Below are positions 1-9,056 of a DNA stretch of 64,000 bases, piece after piece. Position numbers and translations under genes: made by a program. Below the pieces are notes generated by a model. It saw only the letters and a list, made by a program, of their open reading frames with translations, had not been told where the DNA came from and did not search any database. The stretch's first letter is position 1, and every line of letters begins with the position of its first letter. Source of the DNA: Pseudoglutamicibacter cumminsii (GTDB lineage: Bacteria; Actinomycetota; Actinomycetes; Actinomycetales; Micrococcaceae); contig NZ_QFWG01000010.1 of assembly GCF_003143995.1 (NCBI RefSeq), positions 30,801-94,800 of the forward strand. The letters are read 5' to 3'.

Positions 1-1060
1 GTGGCAGGGAGTCAGAGATGAGTTCTTGTCCGAATTTTTTCTTATTCGGGACTTTGAAGTTCTCTTCTGGCTTGAGTTTCCCTTGCTCGTAGGCGAGGGC
101 GAAGGTTGGGATCTTGCCGGTTGAGCCGGGTTCGATGGCTTGGCTGATCGCGGTCGAGGTGCGGTAGTCGGCGTCGGTCTCGGCGGGGTCGTTGGGGTCC
201 ATCGGGGTCGAGTCGGCGATCGCGAGGATGCGGCCGGTTTTGATGTCCATGACGATGGCGTTGACCCAGAGCGCATTGAATTGTTTGCGTTTGGACATCA
301 CGGCTTCTTGCGCTGCCCATTGGATGTCTTGGTCGATGGAAAGTTGGACGTCTTGGCCGTTGACGGCCTCTTTTTCGGCTAGCGCGGCGCCGGGGATGCG
401 CACGCCGTCTGCGGAGCGTTCGTAGACGCGTTCGCCGGGGATACCTTCTAGGTGTTTTTGTTGCGAGAGCTCGATGCCGCTCGCGCCTTTGCCTTCAGCG
501 TTGGTGAAGCCGAGCACTTGGCCGGCGATCGCGCCGTTGGGGTATTCGCGGTGGGCACGTTGTTCGGTGCTCATCCATGGGAACCCGATGCGCATGACTT
601 CGTCGCGCACCTTGGGCGTCACGTTTTTAGCGATGACGGAGTACCCGTTTTTGCGTTCGCCCTCAACTCCGAGCATGAGGTCGCGTACCTCGTCGGGGTC
701 CTTGCCAAGTTGATAGGCGACTTCTTCCGCTGCTTGTTCGGAGGTGATGGTTTCGCGTTGCCCGGTTTCGGGGTTTTTCCGCGAGAATTCGTCCGCGACG
801 AGGTTTTGGTTGACGATGATGTCGTAGCGCACCACGGACATCGCGAGCACTTCCCCGTTGCGGTCCAGGATGCGTCCGCGGACGGGGTGCAGGGTTTCTT
901 TTGTGGTGCGGGATGAGAGCGCATCGGCCGCGGCTTGTTTGGAGTCGATCCCTTGGACCCAGACCATCCGCCCTGCGAGCACGAGCATGAGCAGCATCAC
1001 GAACGCGAGCAGCACCCGCATGCGTTTCACGGAGCGGAGTTCAGCGGTGCTACGTGCCAT
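1..1060 (-). CDS. ftsI: Septal peptidoglycan transpeptidase FtsI (PBP3/PBP2b-type), C-terminal end outside the window
   Basis: Class B penicillin-binding protein that cross-links septal peptidoglycan with FtsW. Only the first ~353 residues are inside the window; the gene runs off the left edge. A short basic N-terminus is followed by one membrane segment (about residues 15-33, VLLAFVMLLMLVLAG), then the PBP dimerisation domain with the GRILDRNGEVLA motif near residues 58-70. The transpeptidase domain begins near residue 235 and shows the SxxK active site as EPGSTGK, with the acylated serine at about residue 313. The ATG start at 1060 is preceded by GGAGA on the minus strand. It follows ftsL by 47 nt, the usual dcw order, so cotranscription with rsmH and ftsL is likely. 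The family call is firm; SxN and KTG motifs cannot be seen here. Confidence 0.95.
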   Translation of the reverse strand, partial: MARSTAELRSVKRMRVLLAFVMLLMLVLAGRMVWVQGIDSKQAAADALSSRTTKETLHPVRGRILDRNGEVLAMSVVRYDIIVNQNLVADEFSRKNPETGQRETITSEQAAEEVAYQLGKDPDEVRDLMLGVEGERKNGYSVIAKNVTPKVRDEVMRIGFPWMSTEQRAHREYPNGAIAGQVLGFTNAEGKGASGIELSQQKHLEGIPGERVYERSADGVRIPGAALAEKEAVNGQDVQLSIDQDIQWAAQEAVMSKRKQFNALWVNAIVMDIKTGRILAIADSTPMDPNDPAETDADYRTSTAISQAIEPGSTGKIPTFALAYEQGKLKPEENFKVPNKKKFGQELISDSLP

Positions 1061-1107
1061 GCGTGTCTCCTGGGGTGTAGGTCAGGGAGTAGTTTCCAGC
1101 ATGAGGT

Positions 1108-1911
1108 TTAGTTCCCGCTGGTTTCTCCGGTGGTTTGTGGACCGGGGATGCTTCCGCCGTTGAGGTCTTTGCCGTCGAATGGCTTGGTTTCCTTCTGAGC
1201 GTCGGCGGTCTTCTTATTATTGCCGGCGGTGTCTTTCGCGTCGGTGCTCTTCTGAGGGGTGTCGCTCACGTTAGCGTCCCCCTTGCTGGTCTCGGCAGCG
1301 CCTGTTCCGTTGGCGTCCACACCCGGAACAGCCGCAGATCCGATCGACGAGCTGGTGCTTTGCTGCTTAGTAGCCGCTTCGTTTTGCTTGGCGCGGATGG
1401 CTTCGCGGGCGCGCTCTAGTTCGCGTTCGCTGTAGTCGTGCGCGCGAGGCGCTTTGACGTGGGGGCCGTTGGCCGCACCTTTGTCTTTCTTTTTCGCTTC
1501 GGTTGCGGTGCCGTAGATTTTCTTCTTTTCGATGTCGATCGTGGCGGCGCTTCCGGAGGCGGTCATCCCGAGTTTCGCTGCGTTTGCGGCGAGATTTTGT
1601 GGGGACTTTTTGTTGTAGAGCTCAGCGCTTCGCGCCTGGTTGTCTTGGACGAGTTGCTGCTGTTGTTTGTTCAGCTGGACGAGTTCGTACTGGCCTTTGG
1701 CTACTTTGACGTTGATGCCGAGTGCGGTTGCGACTGTGACGCCGATGATCACGAGGCACAGCACGATGAAGCTCCACAGGCGTTTGCGGGGCTTGTATTC
1801 GATGATGGACAGCGGCGTCCGCGTTTCAGCCTGGGCGTCACGGTAGGTGCCGCCATCGTACTGGGGTTCAGCGTGGTTGGGGTTGACCCTGAGCAGTGGT
1901 TGTGCGCTCAT
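1108..1911 (-). CDS. ftsL: FtsL-like division protein, bitopic membrane protein
   Basis: Predicted 267-residue protein with a cytoplasmic N-terminus of about 50 residues, one membrane segment (LWSFIVLCLVIIGVTVATALGI, about residues 47-68) and then a heptad-rich stretch (QLNKQQQQLVQDNQARSA), the FtsL/DivIC architecture. The C-terminal ~130 residues are low-complexity, rich in Lys, Asp, Thr and Ala, and are longer than in typical FtsL. ATG at 1911 was chosen because it overlaps the rsmH stop as ATGA (translational coupling) and GGAGGA lies just upstream; a longer open frame further upstream merely overlaps rsmH. Its position between rsmH and ftsI supports the assignment, since FtsL sequences themselves are poorly conserved. 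Expected role: scaffold of the FtsQLB complex. Confidence 0.82.
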   Translation of the reverse strand: MSAQPLLRVNPNHAEPQYDGGTYRDAQAETRTPLSIIEYKPRKRLWSFIVLCLVIIGVTVATALGINVKVAKGQYELVQLNKQQQQLVQDNQARSAELYNKKSPQNLAANAAKLGMTASGSAATIDIEKKKIYGTATEAKKKDKGAANGPHVKAPRAHDYSERELERAREAIRAKQNEAATKQQSTSSSIGSAAVPGVDANGTGAAETSKGDANVSDTPQKSTDAKDTAGNNKKTADAQKETKPFDGKDLNGGSIPGPQTTGETSGN

Positions 1912-2987
1912 GAGTTCCTCCTGGTGCGTTGGCTGAAGCGGTCGCTGTAGTGGTGGCGGCTGAGTGGTTCGCGGGTACGTTCCACTGCGCGGAGTCGGGC
2001 GGCAGCGGCGCGGGAGTTTTCTTCGACTTCTTGTGGGGTCGGTTTTTCGTTGCCGCGGGTTACGAGCCGGTATTGGGCTTTGTGTTCTTCGGGTTCGACG
2101 GGGAGCCCGGCTGGCGCGGATGAGGTGGTGGCTTCCGCGAAGGCGTATTTGACGAGCCGGTCTTCGAGGGATTGGTAGCTCATGACCACGATGCGGCCGC
2201 CGGTTGCGACGGCGTCGAGGGCTGCCGGGAGAGCGGCTTCGAGGACTGCGAGTTCGTCGTTGACTTCTACGCGCAGCGCTTGGAAGGTTCGTTTGGCGGG
2301 GTGGCCGCCTTTGGTTCCGCGTGGGTAGGCGTCGATGATGAGCTGCGCGAGTTGCCCGGTGGTGGTGAACGGCTGGGTTTCGCGGGTGCGCAGGATCGCG
2401 TCGATGATGCGGCGCGCGTGGCGTTCTTCGCCGTAGGCCTTGAGCACGCGGGTCAGTTGTTGGTGCGTGTAGGTGTTCACGACGTCGGCCGCGGTGAGCG
2501 TGGACGTAGTGTCCATGCGCATGTCGAGCGGGGCGTCGTAGGAGTAGGCGAAGCCGCGTTCGCGTTCGTCTAGCTGATACGAGGAGACGCCGAGGTCGAA
2601 GAGGATGCCGTCGACGGCATCGATACCTGTGGTTTCGCGTGCGGTGTCGATGTTGTCGTAGGTGGTGTGGCACGTGACGAGCCGGTCGCCGTATTCGGCG
2701 AGGCGTTCGCTTGCCATGGCGAGCGCGTTGGTGTCGCGGTCGATGCCGATCACGTGGGTGTCGGGGTTGCGGGCGAGGATTTCGTGAGTGTGCCCGCCCA
2801 TGCCGAGTGTCGCGTCGATGACCCAGGGGGTGCGGCCGGCTTCTCGCGCGGCGTCGATGCCCGGTTGGAGGAGGTCGAGGCAACGGTCTAGCAGTACGGG
2901 GGTGTGACGTTCGGCTGGGGTCTGGTGTTCAGCGGGGGGCTGTGCGCGGGTGGCCGCGGCATCGGCGAATGGTGCTTCGTCGTGCAC
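1908..2987 (-). CDS. rsmH: 16S rRNA (cytosine(1402)-N4)-methyltransferase RsmH
   Basis: SAM-dependent enzyme that N4-methylates C1402 in the ribosomal P site. The 359-residue protein has the family's opening HTPVLLDRCLDLL (about residues 27-40), the SAM loop VIDATLGMGGHTHEIL, GIDRDTNALAMA, the ILFDLGVSSYQLD motif and C-terminal VMSYQSLEDRLVKYAF. The start is GTG at 2987, fixed by an excellent AGGAGGT about nine bases upstream. The N-terminal ~25 residues are an Ala/Pro-rich extension beyond the conserved core. It lies 258 nt downstream of mraZ, an unusually long gap for this gene pair, and overlaps ftsL by 4 nt. Confidence 0.96.
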   Translation of the reverse strand: MHDEAPFADAAATRAQPPAEHQTPAERHTPVLLDRCLDLLQPGIDAAREAGRTPWVIDATLGMGGHTHEILARNPDTHVIGIDRDTNALAMASERLAEYGDRLVTCHTTYDNIDTARETTGIDAVDGILFDLGVSSYQLDERERGFAYSYDAPLDMRMDTTSTLTAADVVNTYTHQQLTRVLKAYGEERHARRIIDAILRTRETQPFTTTGQLAQLIIDAYPRGTKGGHPAKRTFQALRVEVNDELAVLEAALPAALDAVATGGRIVVMSYQSLEDRLVKYAFAEATTSSAPAGLPVEPEEHKAQYRLVTRGNEKPTPQEVEENSRAAAARLRAVERTREPLSRHHYSDRFSQRTRRNS

Positions 2988-3245
2988 TGAGCTGCCACCT
3001 CCTGCGGGGCTTGGGTCTATGTGCGCCGGCCCGCTGCGTGGTCGGTCTGTACTGAATTCGTATGGGTTGAAGATATTTGTGTGTGGTGAAGATGCTCCGA
3101 GGGGCTCGTTCCCCCACCGCGAACCTGTTTGGTGGCCCGGCTCAGGGGAAGGTGAGTCGGGATACCTGCGTCCGCGGGAGGAGAGCGCGCCCCTCGGTTT
3201 CCGGTGCTTCTACGTGGTCTGCTGGCTGAGGTGCCGGCTGGCCTT
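2988..3245. other. Intergenic region mraZ-rsmH
   Basis: A 258-nt stretch without a convincing gene. On the minus strand it ends with the strong rsmH ribosome binding site. It contains one of three copies of the 13-base word CTGTACTGAATTC (3047-3059). No clear terminator hairpin with a U-tract was seen, so read-through from mraZ into rsmH is possible. Confidence 0.5.
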
Positions 3246-3677
3246 TTAGAAGAAGCCGGGTATCACTTCTTCGTTTGTGTCTGAGAAGGAGTCTTCCTGC
3301 TCAGTGAGGTAGCTGTTCCAGGCTTCGGTGTCCCAAATCTCTGCTCGGCTGCCGGCTCCGATCACGGTTACGTCGCGATCGAGGCCCGCGTAGGCCCGCA
3401 GTGGTTGTGGGATGGTGACGCGCCCCTGTTTATCCGGCATCTCGTCTGAGGCTCCGGACAGGAAAACGCGAATGTAGTCCCGTGCTTGCTTTGAGGACAT
3501 CGGGGCGGCCCGGAGTTGCTCGTGGACCGCCTCGAATTCCTTAGCGCTGAAAACGTAGATGCATCGTTCCTGGCCGCGGGTCAGGACGAGGCCCTTGCTG
3601 AGCTCGTCCCGAAACTTGGCCGGGAGGATGATGCGTCCTTTTTCATCAAGACGTGGCGTGTACGTCCCAAGGAACAT
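3246..3677 (-). CDS. mraZ: Transcriptional regulator MraZ
   Basis: A 143-residue protein with two SpoVT/AbrB-like domains. The first opens [25 protein letters not shown] (residues 2-26), the second has [20 protein letters not shown] (about residues 80-100); the DxKGRxxxP core is present in both. MraZ forms a ring-shaped oligomer that binds direct repeats in its own promoter and represses the division cluster. ATG at 3677 has an AAAGGGGTGG-type ribosome binding site upstream. The C-terminal ~20 residues are acidic. It is the first gene of the dcw cluster here; its likely operator lies just upstream at 3751-3776. Confidence 0.96.
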   Translation of the reverse strand: MFLGTYTPRLDEKGRIILPAKFRDELSKGLVLTRGQERCIYVFSAKEFEAVHEQLRAAPMSSKQARDYIRVFLSGASDEMPDKQGRVTIPQPLRAYAGLDRDVTVIGAGSRAEIWDTEAWNSYLTEQEDSFSDTNEEVIPGFF

Positions 3678-4488
3678 ACCGCCACCCCTTTCTGAAAGTG
3701 GTGGAGTTCAGGGCGTCCACTCCCTGAACTCCATCTAGCTCCAACAGCCCCCACTTTACTCCACTTCACTCCCCCGTCAAATGGTTTGCCCGTGTTTTGA
3801 GAAAAATCTGTGAAATACCTATGCCCGTTTTTCCTTGAAAACACGGGAAAGTTTGCAGGTGGGGTGAAAGTGGAGGGAAATAATCTTGGCGGCTCACACT
3901 AGCGACCTCTTTAGCCTCCAGTCGACCCAAAGTGGCCCGAAAGCACGTGGGCGGGGTTGACGGTGGATGAAAGTGGAGATCGATTGGAAGCAAGGTCTTC
4001 GAACAATTCCGCCCGAAAGAGTGGCAACAACACCAGGTCTCGACAGCACAGCAAGAGACGAGGTATAGCAGTGACACCCCAACACGACTCTCGGTTCGCC
4101 ACAGCACTCCTAGCCGCACGGTCGGACCTATACCGCATCGGTGATCTGCCATATTCAACGGCATCAGTTCTTGCCAGCGCATTCCGACCGCGACTTTGCA
4201 ACCACGGCGCTTGGCAAACAGGCAACGACGATGCGCTCTTCGGCACAGCTGAAGTTGTTGACTCCATCGTTGGAGACAAGCCACTCCCCAGCAGGGCGTG
4301 AGGGCAATGTCACCTGGCATGAGCGCCGCAAGCAGTAGATAGTTCACCCTCAGCGGGCATATAGTGGAGTCATAGCCTAGCCACAGGAAAGGTGATGCTC
4401 CTTCAAGGTTGTGCCCTTGTTGCACTGTTTTTCTTGATGGCTTTTCAGGGCGCATGTACCGCCGAATCTATTTCGATAGGACTCATTT
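3678..4488. other. Gene-poor region between mraZ and the surface adhesin
   Basis: About 810 nt with lower GC than the flanks and no reading frame I trust. It contains the mraZ promoter side, then three plus-strand copies of TGAAAGTGG (from 3693, 3865 and 3968), two of them in pairs of GTGG spaced 10-11 bp (3859/3870 and 3963/3973). The right part must hold the promoter of the adhesin gene, but I cannot pick -35/-10 boxes with confidence. A GTG-initiated frame at 4072-4301 (about 76 codons) is the best coding candidate but has no recognisable domain and weak codon bias. Confidence 0.5.
3751..3776 (-). promoter_or_regulatory. Candidate MraZ operator (10-bp-period direct repeats) upstream of mraZ
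   Basis: On the plus strand three consecutive 10-bp units begin at 3751, 3761 and 3771 (CCACTTTACT, CCACTTCACT, CCCCCGTCAA). On the minus, mraZ-coding, strand this reads as AGTGG words repeated every 10 bp. Known MraZ operators are TGGG-type or AAAGTG-type direct repeats with 10-bp periodicity upstream of mraZ, so repeat length, spacing and position all fit. Binding is inferred. Confidence 0.6.
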
Positions 4489-7400
4489 ATGCGTACACAC
4501 AACAGCGAGGACAGGAAGAAACGCGCTCCGCGTTTGTCCTTGGCCGCGCTTTCAGTCATAGCCTTGACAGGCACGTCGCTTGCGGCTGTCCCTAGCTTCA
4601 TGGCCGCCTCACCGGCGTCGGCCGCTGAACTCTCCGGCGGCATCCGCGACAAGTCGGGCGCGGTAGAGAAGGACGCCCAGAAGGCCTCCGACCTGCCGGC
4701 CGGATCGTGTGTTGTTCAGGCAGACAACTCTCAGCAGGGCAGCCAGGCTGGTTTCAGCTGGTATACCTCTGAGCCGAGCGCGAGCAGCCCCAACAAAACC
4801 CGGTGGGGCTTGAGTGTGGCCTTCGATAACTCGAAGGACCGCACGTTTGCCGATTGGAACTTTACCAATTCAGGCCTCATGAGTGCGTACCTCGATGCGG
4901 GACAGATTCCCTCTATGAATGCTGGTCAGACCTTTGTTGATAAGAAGGTTACGCAAAAGGCTACAGAAGCCCTTGCGATCGATCGCAGTGGCCGACAAAC
5001 GAACCTTAACCTCAACGCTGAACTGACCGATGCGAAAGTCAAGCAGTTCGCTGAGGCCACTGCCGCGAACCCGGTACGTTACGCCTGGCAGGGCGACTAT
5101 AAGCAGGAAAACCCTCAAGGGCCAAGGGCCACCCAGGGGGGCAACGCATCGTTTGACGCCCTCGTGAACCCGTGGCCGAGCGAGAACATCGAATGTAACC
5201 CGATCACGGTCTCGTGGGAGAACTTCGAGAAGCACGTCATCGTCCCTGGCGCGGAAATCAAGGTCGGTAAGATCAACATCCCGGCTGTGACCGGCCAGGG
5301 CACGGATGATTCCATGTCCCGCATGGTCGTGGAGGCCTACGACGGCAACGGCAAGTTCATCGGCACCACCGACCCAGTGGCGTCTGGCGGCACCAAGAAC
5401 CTGCGCATCGACGAAACAACCGGCGAGATCTACTTCACCTGGCCTGAGTACCGCGGCACCGACCTGGCTACCGATAAGAACGTGAATTTCTCCGTTCTTG
5501 CGAAACCGCGTAGCGTAGACGAGCTCAAGGCTGCAGCTAAGAGCAACAATGAGTTTATTGAGCATGACGCAGCCTTCAACAGCTCCAACTCGCTGACCCG
5601 CTACAACAAGGCGAACGTCATCGACTCCAAGGCATTCTCCTTGGATGACACCGAGTACCACTCCCCGAAGTACGACAAGACGGACGCCACGATTATCTCC
5701 GGCGTCGATAGCGCTACCGGTCCGATTGCTACCGAGCCGCAGAAGGTCACCTTCACCCAGACCCCTGACCTGATCAAGGACCTGGCGAAGAAGAAGGCAG
5801 ACGGCGGTTACGAAGCCAAGGTCACCCTGGACGAGAAGTACGTCTACGAGGGCTGGACCGTCGAGATGGACGAGAACTACAACGTCACCGTCACCGCTCC
5901 AGAGGACCCGCGCCCAGGCACCTTCGCGCGCCCTGTGATCACGGTGGAGTACTCCAACGGTTCCACTGACAAGCTTGAACTCCTCGTAGTTGTTGACCCG
6001 AACAACACCCAGGTCACCGATCTGGTTCGCCCTGGTCTGACCAAGGGCAAGATCGGGGCTGACCTCACGGCCCAGGTGGGTACCAAGTCGATCATGAAGG
6101 GCTACAAGCCGGTTCACCCGGCGAAGTTTGAGATCGACGAGTCCACTGTGCCTGAGGGCTGGACCGTGACGGTCGACGAGACCGGCAAGGTCATCGCGAA
6201 GGCTGACGACACCGTGGCACCGGGCACGATCATCACTCCGAAGGTCAAGGCAACCTACCCTGACCAGACCACGGACGAGATTGAGGTCCAGTTCCAGGCG
6301 ATCGTGGAAATCAAGATCCCGACCTACGACACGGTGGCCGGCCAGCCGAACGCGAGCGTCAGCCTTACTCCTGAGATCCCGGAGCGCGGTCTGAGCGGTA
6401 ACACGACCGATGAGGCCCCGTCGCGCTACACCTTCGAGGACGGCACCAACCAGACCACCCTTACCAGCAAGGACGGTAAGACCTGGACCGTCTACGTTGA
6501 CGAGAAGACCGGTGAGATTACGACCACGATTCCGAAGGGTGCGCAGGAAGGCGACATCCTCAACGTTCCGGTCCAGGCTCACTACAGCGATGAAGGCAAG
6601 CAGAAGCCACAGACCGTCGTTGGCACCGTCGTCGTTATCAAGGGCGACATCAAGGCGAACTACAACGTTCAGACCACAGCTCCGGGCCAGGAAGTTAAGC
6701 ACCAGGTTGAGGACACGCCTGACGGCTCCACGTTCTCCTTCGGAAACAAGAATGGTAAGCCGGTTCTTTCTCAGGAAGTCAACGGCTGGAAGTACACCAT
6801 TGACCCGAAGACCGGTGAAGTTTCCTCCACCCCGCCGGCCGATGCTAAGCCGGGTGACAAGAACACCGTCACGGTGACCGTTAACGCTCCGGGTGGCTTG
6901 ACCACTCAGGCGCCTGTCACCACCGTGGTGAAGCTGACCAACGCCTGGGAAGCCGAACCGTCCTACCCGGTACAGACCGTGTACCCGGGCGAAACCGCAA
7001 CGCTGCCAGTTGCACTGGAGAAGCCAGACAACGTCAACGTCGCGGAGGAAAACCCATACAAGTTGGGTGAGATTCCTGCCGGCTGGAATGTCAGCATTGA
7101 CGACAATGGCCAGATCACCGCAACCGCACCTGAGGATGCGAAGCCAGGCGATCAGGTCAAGATTCCGGTTACTGTGACCTACGAGGACGGCTCTACGGAT
7201 ATCACCTATGCTGTGGTCAACGTCCTCGGAGTGCCTGAACGCGAGGTTCCGTTCAAGGTCGAGTACAAGTACGACGACACCATCCCTGCCGGCGAGTACA
7301 AGGTTGAGACCAAGGGCAAGCCTGGCAAGGAGAAGATGAAGAAGGACGGCACCTGGGAGCGCTCCGAAGAGCCTCAGAATGAGATCGTCGTCATCGGCAC

Positions 7401-9006
7401 CAAGCCTGCTGAGAGCGCCAAGGAAGTCACCTGGACGGTTCCGATCCCGTACCCGACCGAGGTTCGCGAGAACCCGGACCTGAAGCCTGGTGAAACCCGG
7501 GTTGTTCAGGAAGGTGAGAACGGCGAGAAGACCTTCACCGCTAAGTTCACCGCTTCGGGCGATCAGGCTGAGGTCGTCGAGGAAGAGACCACCAAGGAGC
7601 CTGTCAAGCGGATCGTCGAGTACGGCCCTGGCATTGCTCCGAGCGAGCTCGTGACCAAGATCGAGAAGCCGATTCCGTTCGAGACCAAGGTGATCTTCGA
7701 CGACACCCTCGAAGCCGGAAAGCAGGTTGTTGACCAGAAGGGTGAGGTTGGTACCGAGGTTGTGACCTCAACTCAGAAGCTCGTGGACGGCAAGCCTTCG
7801 GGCGACCCAGTCGTGACCTCTGAACGCACCAAGGAACCGACCGAGGAGATCATCCGCGTGGGCACCAAGTCCGAAGGCACTCACACCAGTGAGTACGTCA
7901 AGGACGTGCCATTCGAGACCGAGGTGATCTTCGACGACACGATGGAAGCCGGAAAGCAGGAGACTGTCCAGGAAGGCCAGCTTGGTAAGGACAAGGTCAC
8001 CACTACCCTGACCATCGAGAACTCGAAGGTTGTGGATTCCAAGACCGAAACCGTACGTGTGACCGAGCCGGTCAAGAAGATCATCAAGATCGGCACGAAG
8101 GGCAAGCCTGCCTCCACCGAGTTCGAATGGACTGAGAAGACTCCGTTCGAGACCGAGATTCGTGTGAACCCGGATCTGCAGCCTGGTGAAACCAAGGTTG
8201 TCCAGGAAGGTAAGCAGGGCGAGGTCAAGCACACCGTCAAGGTAAACGCCGAAAACGGTGAGATCACTACGGAGGACACCTCCGAGAAGATCAGCGACCC
8301 GGTCAAGCAGATCATTGAGGTTGGTCCGGCCAAGAACCAGACTGAGCTCACCGATAAGCACACCGAGAAGACCCCGTACGACACCGTCATCGAGTACGAC
8401 CCGAACCTCGAGGTCGGCAAGGTCGTTGAGGACCAGGCTGGCGCCTTCGGCGAGAAGGAAATCACCAAGACCTGGAAGCTCGAAAACGGCAAGCCAGTCG
8501 GCGATCCGGAAACATCCGAGAAGGTCGTGACGGAACCGCAGCCGCGCAAGCTGCGCGTAGGCACCAAGTGCAACTGCGAACAGCCAACCCCAGAACCATC
8601 TGAGGAACCGACGCCGGAGCCGTCTGAGGATCCAACCCCAGATCCTTCCGAGGAACCGACCCCAGAACCATCTGAGGACCCAACCCCGGACCCATCCGAG
8701 GAACCAACCCCGGCACCGTCGGAGGAACCTTCTGAGGATCCGTCGGAGGACCCAACCGAGGATCCAACGCCGGCGCCTTCCGAGGACCCAACCGAGGATC
8801 CAACCGGTGAGCCAGGTGAATCGCCTAGCGATAGCCCAAGCGCTCCGGGTGCAGACAACAACAAGCCTGCTCAGCCGCAGAAGCCTGGTACGCCGCCTCT
8901 GGCTCGTACGGGTGTCAACGCTGGCGGGGCGCTGGCTACGGTTGCTCTGATGATGCTCGGTGGCGTAAGCCTGCTGGCATTGCGTCGGCGTCCATCGCAG
9001 CGCTAA
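4489..9006 (+). CDS. Large LAxTG-anchored surface protein with Rib/alpha-like and G5 repeats
   Basis: A 1505-residue cell-wall protein. Residues 1-45 are a signal peptide (basic start, hydrophobic core, ASPASA-A cleavage region). Residues ~47-410 form a unique head domain with two cysteines (SCVVQ, IECNP). Five Rib/alpha-like repeats follow at about 412-503, 509-605, 609-718, 721-816 and 819-913, with the repeated GWxxxxDxxGxVxxxxPxDAxPGD pattern. Six G5-type repeats run from about 914 to 1363 (PFETEVIFDD, EAGKQ..VQEG, IIKIGTK). A Pro-Thr-Pro-Glu/Asp-Pro-Ser-Glu stalk covers ~1365-1441, then LARTG, a hydrophobic segment and a basic tail. LAxTG is the motif typical of class E sortases of high-GC actinobacteria. 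ATAGGA precedes the ATG. Adhesion and a stalked, protease-resistant architecture are inferred from the domains; no sortase gene is in this window. Confidence 0.9.
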   Translation: MRTHNSEDRKKRAPRLSLAALSVIALTGTSLAAVPSFMAASPASAAELSGGIRDKSGAVEKDAQKASDLPAGSCVVQADNSQQGSQAGFSWYTSEPSASSPNKTRWGLSVAFDNSKDRTFADWNFTNSGLMSAYLDAGQIPSMNAGQTFVDKKVTQKATEALAIDRSGRQTNLNLNAELTDAKVKQFAEATAANPVRYAWQGDYKQENPQGPRATQGGNASFDALVNPWPSENIECNPITVSWENFEKHVIVPGAEIKVGKINIPAVTGQGTDDSMSRMVVEAYDGNGKFIGTTDPVASGGTKNLRIDETTGEIYFTWPEYRGTDLATDKNVNFSVLAKPRSVDELKAAAKSNNEFIEHDAAFNSSNSLTRYNKANVIDSKAFSLDDTEYHSPKYDKTDATIISGVDSATGPIATEPQKVTFTQTPDLIKDLAKKKADGGYEAKVTLDEKYVYEGWTVEMDENYNVTVTAPEDPRPGTFARPVITVEYSNGSTDKLELLVVVDPNNTQVTDLVRPGLTKGKIGADLTAQVGTKSIMKGYKPVHPAKFEIDESTVPEGWTVTVDETGKVIAKADDTVAPGTIITPKVKATYPDQTTDEIEVQFQAIVEIKIPTYDTVAGQPNASVSLTPEIPERGLSGNTTDEAPSRYTFEDGTNQTTLTSKDGKTWTVYVDEKTGEITTTIPKGAQEGDILNVPVQAHYSDEGKQKPQTVVGTVVVIKGDIKANYNVQTTAPGQEVKHQVEDTPDGSTFSFGNKNGKPVLSQEVNGWKYTIDPKTGEVSSTPPADAKPGDKNTVTVTVNAPGGLTTQAPVTTVVKLTNAWEAEPSYPVQTVYPGETATLPVALEKPDNVNVAEENPYKLGEIPAGWNVSIDDNGQITATAPEDAKPGDQVKIPVTVTYEDGSTDITYAVVNVLGVPEREVPFKVEYKYDDTIPAGEYKVETKGKPGKEKMKKDGTWERSEEPQNEIVVIGTKPAESAKEVTWTVPIPYPTEVRENPDLKPGETRVVQEGENGEKTFTAKFTASGDQAEVVEEETTKEPVKRIVEYGPGIAPSELVTKIEKPIPFETKVIFDDTLEAGKQVVDQKGEVGTEVVTSTQKLVDGKPSGDPVVTSERTKEPTEEIIRVGTKSEGTHTSEYVKDVPFETEVIFDDTMEAGKQETVQEGQLGKDKVTTTLTIENSKVVDSKTETVRVTEPVKKIIKIGTKGKPASTEFEWTEKTPFETEIRVNPDLQPGETKVVQEGKQGEVKHTVKVNAENGEITTEDTSEKISDPVKQIIEVGPAKNQTELTDKHTEKTPYDTVIEYDPNLEVGKVVEDQAGAFGEKEITKTWKLENGKPVGDPETSEKVVTEPQPRKLRVGTKCNCEQPTPEPSEEPTPEPSEDPTPDPSEEPTPEPSEDPTPDPSEEPTPAPSEEPSEDPSEDPTEDPTPAPSEDPTEDPTGEPGESPSDSPSAPGADNNKPAQPQKPGTPPLARTGVNAGGALATVALMMLGGVSLLALRRRPSQR
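8583..8811 (+). repeat. Pro/Glu/Asp/Ser-coding tandem repeat (wall-spanning stalk)
   Basis: Roughly 15-24-bp degenerate units coding EPTPEPSE, DPTPDPSE and DPTEDPTP, repeated more than ten times in frame within the adhesin gene. The units differ mostly at third positions. Such stalks project LPxTG-type proteins through the wall, and the DNA repeat may vary in length between strains. Confidence 0.85.
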
Positions 9007-9056
9007 CGGTGAGAGCTAGCGGAACCGCCACGGCGGACCGCTAACTCAAACCAAAA

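Noticed and set aside
1912..2883. Long N-terminal extension of the ftsL frame into rsmH
   Set aside because: Arg/Pro/His-rich shadow of rsmH; the ATGA overlap and GGAGGA mark the true start at 1911.
3766..4455. 229-codon minus-strand frame in the mraZ-adhesin gap
   Set aside because: Very rich in Cys and Trp, no domain, no start context; looks like chance open reading in lower-GC DNA.
4870..6702. 610-codon open frame antisense to the adhesin gene
   Set aside because: It mirrors the GC-rich third positions of the adhesin gene, is Leu/Val/Asp/Arg-rich without domains, and has no ribosome binding site or promoter.
7881..8864. Antisense frame rich in Ser-Gly-Val repeats
   Set aside because: It is the reverse reading of the G5 and Pro/Glu/Ser repeats; the repetition comes from the sense gene.
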